From NCBI GenBank assembly GCA_965371855.1, contig CBDUZZ010000008.1:1-64000 (forward strand): a stretch of 64,000 nt of DNA. The letters are read 5' to 3'. Made by a program: the position numbers and the translations under genes. The notes below the pieces were generated by a model, which was not told the origin of the DNA, made no database searches, and saw only the letters and a program-made list of their open reading frames with translations. This document shows positions 61,399 to 64,000 of the stretch, piece by piece (the first letter of the stretch is position 1; each line of letters opens with the position of its first letter). The stretch is from JAADEM01 sp965371855 (GTDB lineage: Bacteria > Bacteroidota > Bacteroidia > Bacteroidales > Marinilabiliaceae).

Positions 61399-64000
61399 AT
61401 GACTCCAAACACTGCCGAAAGAATAAGTTTTGCATCAATAAAGAACCAGCTCAGATATCCGGATCTGCTGGAGGTGCAAGTGAAGTCTTTCCGTGAATTT
61501 TTTCAATTGGGTTCAACCCTGGAAGAACGGAAACTTGAAAAGTTACATCAGGTATTCAGCGACAATTTCCCTATTTCCGATACACGGAATAACTTTGTAC
61601 TTGAATTCCTAGATTTTTCTGTTGATCCTCCTCGCTATTCCTTACAGGAAAGTATTGAACGAGGATTAACTTATAGTGTACCCCTTAAGGCTAAACTTAA
61701 GTTGTATTGTACTGACCCGGAACATGAAGACTTTGATACTGTTGTTCAGGATGTATATTTGGGTACTATGCCCTATATGACCGATAAAGGAAGTTTTATT
61801 ATTAATGGTGCTGAACGTGTCGTTGTATCTCAATTACATCGTTCTCCGGGAGTATTCTTTGGTAAAAGCATTCATGCTAATGGGACAAAACTCTATTCTG
61901 CCCGAATAATTCCTTTTAGAGGCTCATGGATTGAATTTGCTACTGATATTAACAGTGTCATGTATGCATATATTGATCGTAAAAAGAAATTACCGGTTAC
62001 TACTCTTCTTCGTGCTATTGGTTATGAGGGAGATAAAGATATTCTTGAAATTTTTAATCTTGCTGATGAAGTTAAGGTTAATAAAACCAACTTAAAAAAA
62101 GTTGTAGGTCGAAAACTTGCCGCTCGTGTGTTGAAATCCTGGATTGAGGACTTTGTTGATGAGGATACCGGTGAAGTGGTATCTATTGAGCGTAATGAAG
62201 TGATTATTGACAGGGAGACTGTTATCGAAGAGAATCATATTGAGGAGATTATTGATTCAGGTGCAAAAACTATATTATTGCATAGGGAAGACAAAAATCT
62301 TTCTGATTATGAAATAATATATAATACACTTCAAAAAGACCCTTGTAACTCTGAAAAAGAGGCAGTAGTTCATATTTACAGACAATTAAGAAATGCCGAA
62401 CCACCAGATGAGGGTACTGCTCGTGACGTTATCGATAAACTGTTTTTCTCGGACAAACGTTACGATCTTGGTGATGTTGGACGATTTAGAATAAATAAGA
62501 AATTAAAACTCAGCACCGATTTGGATACTAAGGTGTTGACCAAGGAAGATATTATTGAAATTATCAAATATCTTATTGAACTAATAAATTCAAAGATTGA
62601 TGTTGATGATATCGACCATTTAAGTAATCGTAGGGTTCGTACAGTTGGCGAGCAGTTGGGTAACCAGTTTGCCGTAGGTTTAGCTCGTATGGCACGGACA
62701 ATTCGTGAGCGTATGAACGTTCGCGATAATGAGGTGTTTACTCCGGTTGATCTTATTAACAGTAAGACCTTGTCATCGGTGATAAATAGCTTTTTTGGAA
62801 CTAATGCATTATCACAGTTTATGGATCAGACCAACCCGTTGGCTGAGATTACCCATAAGCGTCGTATGTCAGCTTTAGGACCAGGTGGTTTATCACGTGA
62901 AAGAGCCGGTTTTGAGGTTCGTGATGTTCACTATACTCACTATGGTCGTTTGTGTCCTATAGAAACACCGGAAGGACCTAATATTGGTTTGATATCTTCT
63001 CTTTGTGTTTTTGCAAAAATCAATGTACTTGGTTTTATCGAAACTCCATATAGGAAAGCTGAAGAAGGAAAAGTTGATTTGACCAACAAAGGTGTTAGTT
63101 ATCTTACTGCAGAAGAGGAAGAAGGTATTACTATTGCTCAGGCTAATGCTCCTTTATCTGATGATGGATTTTTCATTAATCCACGTGTGAAAGCACGTCA
63201 TGATGGTGATTTTCCGTTGGTAGAGAAAAATGACGTTGCTTTAATGGATGTGGCACCAAACCAGATTGCTTCTGTGGCTGCATCATTAATTCCATTCCTT
63301 GAGCATGATGATGCTAACCGTGCATTGATGGGATCTAACATGATGCGTCAGGCTGTACCTTTGTTACAACCTGAATCACCTATTGTTGGAACAGGTCTTG
63401 AAGGACGTTTAATTCAGGATTCAAGAACTCATGTTACAGCCGAAGGTAATGGCGTAATTGAGTATGTTGATGCTGATGAGATAGTAATAAGATATGACTT
63501 GACTGATAATGATCGTTTTGTTAGCTTTGAGACTGAAACCAAAAGGTATAAGCTACCTAAATTTCAGAAAACAAACCAGAATACCTGTATTGATTTACGG
63601 CCTTTGGTCTCTAAGGGAGATAAGGTTGTAGAAGGTCAGATTCTTACTGAAGGATACGCTACACAAAAAGGTGAACTTGGTCTGGGTCGTAACCTGAAAG
63701 TGGCTTTTATGCCCTGGAAAGGATATAACTTTGAGGATGCAATTGTTATTTCTGAGGAATTAGTGAGAAATGATATATTCACTTCTGTTCATATCGATGA
63801 GTATTCTCTTGAGGTAAGAGATACTAAACGTGGACTCGAAGAGCTTACATCTGACATACCTAATGTTAGCGAAGAAGCTACAAAAGATCTTGATGAAAAT
63901 GGATTGATCAGGGTAGGTGCTCATATCGAGCCCGGTGATATTCTTATTGGTAAAATTACTCCTAAAGGAGAGAGTGATCCTACACCTGAAGAGAAATTGC
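61399..64000 (+). CDS. rpoB: RNA polymerase subunit beta (partial, 3' end outside window)
   Basis: The frame is open from ATG 61399 to the end of the window (867 codons). It begins MTPNTAERISFASIKNQLRY and has PYMTDKGSFIINGAERVVVS, QLHRSPGVFF, then the rifampicin region FFGTNALSQFMDQTNPLAEI, THKRRMSALGPGGLSRERAG and RPIETPEGPNIGLI-type (CPIETPEGPNIGLISSL). At the right end is AFMPWKGYNFEDAIVISEEL. The rifampicin region has the usual wild-type residues. The gene runs past the right edge. Confidence 0.97.
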   Translation, partial: MTPNTAERISFASIKNQLRYPDLLEVQVKSFREFFQLGSTLEERKLEKLHQVFSDNFPISDTRNNFVLEFLDFSVDPPRYSLQESIERGLTYSVPLKAKLKLYCTDPEHEDFDTVVQDVYLGTMPYMTDKGSFIINGAERVVVSQLHRSPGVFFGKSIHANGTKLYSARIIPFRGSWIEFATDINSVMYAYIDRKKKLPVTTLLRAIGYEGDKDILEIFNLADEVKVNKTNLKKVVGRKLAARVLKSWIEDFVDEDTGEVVSIERNEVIIDRETVIEENHIEEIIDSGAKTILLHREDKNLSDYEIIYNTLQKDPCNSEKEAVVHIYRQLRNAEPPDEGTARDVIDKLFFSDKRYDLGDVGRFRINKKLKLSTDLDTKVLTKEDIIEIIKYLIELINSKIDVDDIDHLSNRRVRTVGEQLGNQFAVGLARMARTIRERMNVRDNEVFTPVDLINSKTLSSVINSFFGTNALSQFMDQTNPLAEITHKRRMSALGPGGLSRERAGFEVRDVHYTHYGRLCPIETPEGPNIGLISSLCVFAKINVLGFIETPYRKAEEGKVDLTNKGVSYLTAEEEEGITIAQANAPLSDDGFFINPRVKARHDGDFPLVEKNDVALMDVAPNQIASVAASLIPFLEHDDANRALMGSNMMRQAVPLLQPESPIVGTGLEGRLIQDSRTHVTAEGNGVIEYVDADEIVIRYDLTDNDRFVSFETETKRYKLPKFQKTNQNTCIDLRPLVSKGDKVVEGQILTEGYATQKGELGLGRNLKVAFMPWKGYNFEDAIVISEELVRNDIFTSVHIDEYSLEVRDTKRGLEELTSDIPNVSEEATKDLDENGLIRVGAHIEPGDILIGKITPKGESDPTPEEKL

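Overview
The window comes from an AT-rich member of the Bacteroidota, most likely the marine or anaerobic Bacteroidales/Marinilabiliales side. The support is: a subtype iii type VI secretion system (T6SSiii, with TssN and TssO and no TssJ/L/M); a PorT homologue; a TamL-type BamA-family lipoprotein; Bacteroidota-style promoters (TTTG, about 20 nt, TAnnTTTG); and a general lack of Shine-Dalgarno sequences. The right edge is the conserved tRNA-tuf-tRNA(Trp)-secE-nusG-rplKAJL-rpoB region. No species is assigned.

Layout. (1) 1-2165: a decayed chimera of a sialidase joined to a DUF4185-like tail, then about 600 bp of non-coding sequence. (2) 2166-17495: a T6SSiii cluster of two convergent blocks. 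The plus-strand block is tssN-tssK-tssO-tssG-tssE-tssF-LysM lipoprotein. The minus-strand block is clpV-tssB-tssC-three tssD-vgrG-PAAR-Fic-like protein. The last gene is a likely effector whose Fic motif has Gln where the catalytic His should be. TssO ends in a Fis-like helix-turn-helix. (3) 17804-37658: a sialic acid utilisation locus led by a GntR/FadR regulator with a 17-bp palindrome over its own promoter. It holds a lipoprotein sialidase, a double-propeller sialidase, a frameshifted third sialidase, three sulfatases, two UroD-family proteins, a two-domain esterase, N-acetylneuraminate lyase, a sialic acid mutarotase fused to a sodium symporter, and an N-acylglucosamine 2-epimerase. There is no SusC/SusD pair. 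(4) 37933-44321: a trehalose module with a fused trehalose-6-P synthase/phosphatase, a beta-phosphoglucomutase-like HAD protein, a GH65 phosphorylase and a uridine-kinase-like P-loop kinase. (5) 44413-54459: housekeeping genes ubiE/menG, porT, an FAD oxidoreductase, an SpoU methyltransferase, tamL, fbaA, an NSS transporter and a helix-hairpin-helix protein. (6) 54556-64000: rpsU, xerC, hpf, tRNA-Tyr preceded by two truncated tandem copies, tRNA-Gly, tRNA-Thr, tuf, tRNA-Trp, secE, nusG, rplKAJL and the start of rpoB.

How the genes work together. In the sialic acid locus the sulfatases and esterases would strip sulfate and O-acyl groups. The sialidases would release the sugar, the periplasmic Kelch domain would mutarotate it at the mouth of its own symporter, and the lyase and epimerase would give ManNAc and then GlcNAc. 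The two UroD-family proteins have no assigned role and are the least explained part of the locus. The T6SS lies between two direct, highly similar sialidase copies that carry the same two-base loss, so the intervening 25 kb could be lost or duplicated by recombination.
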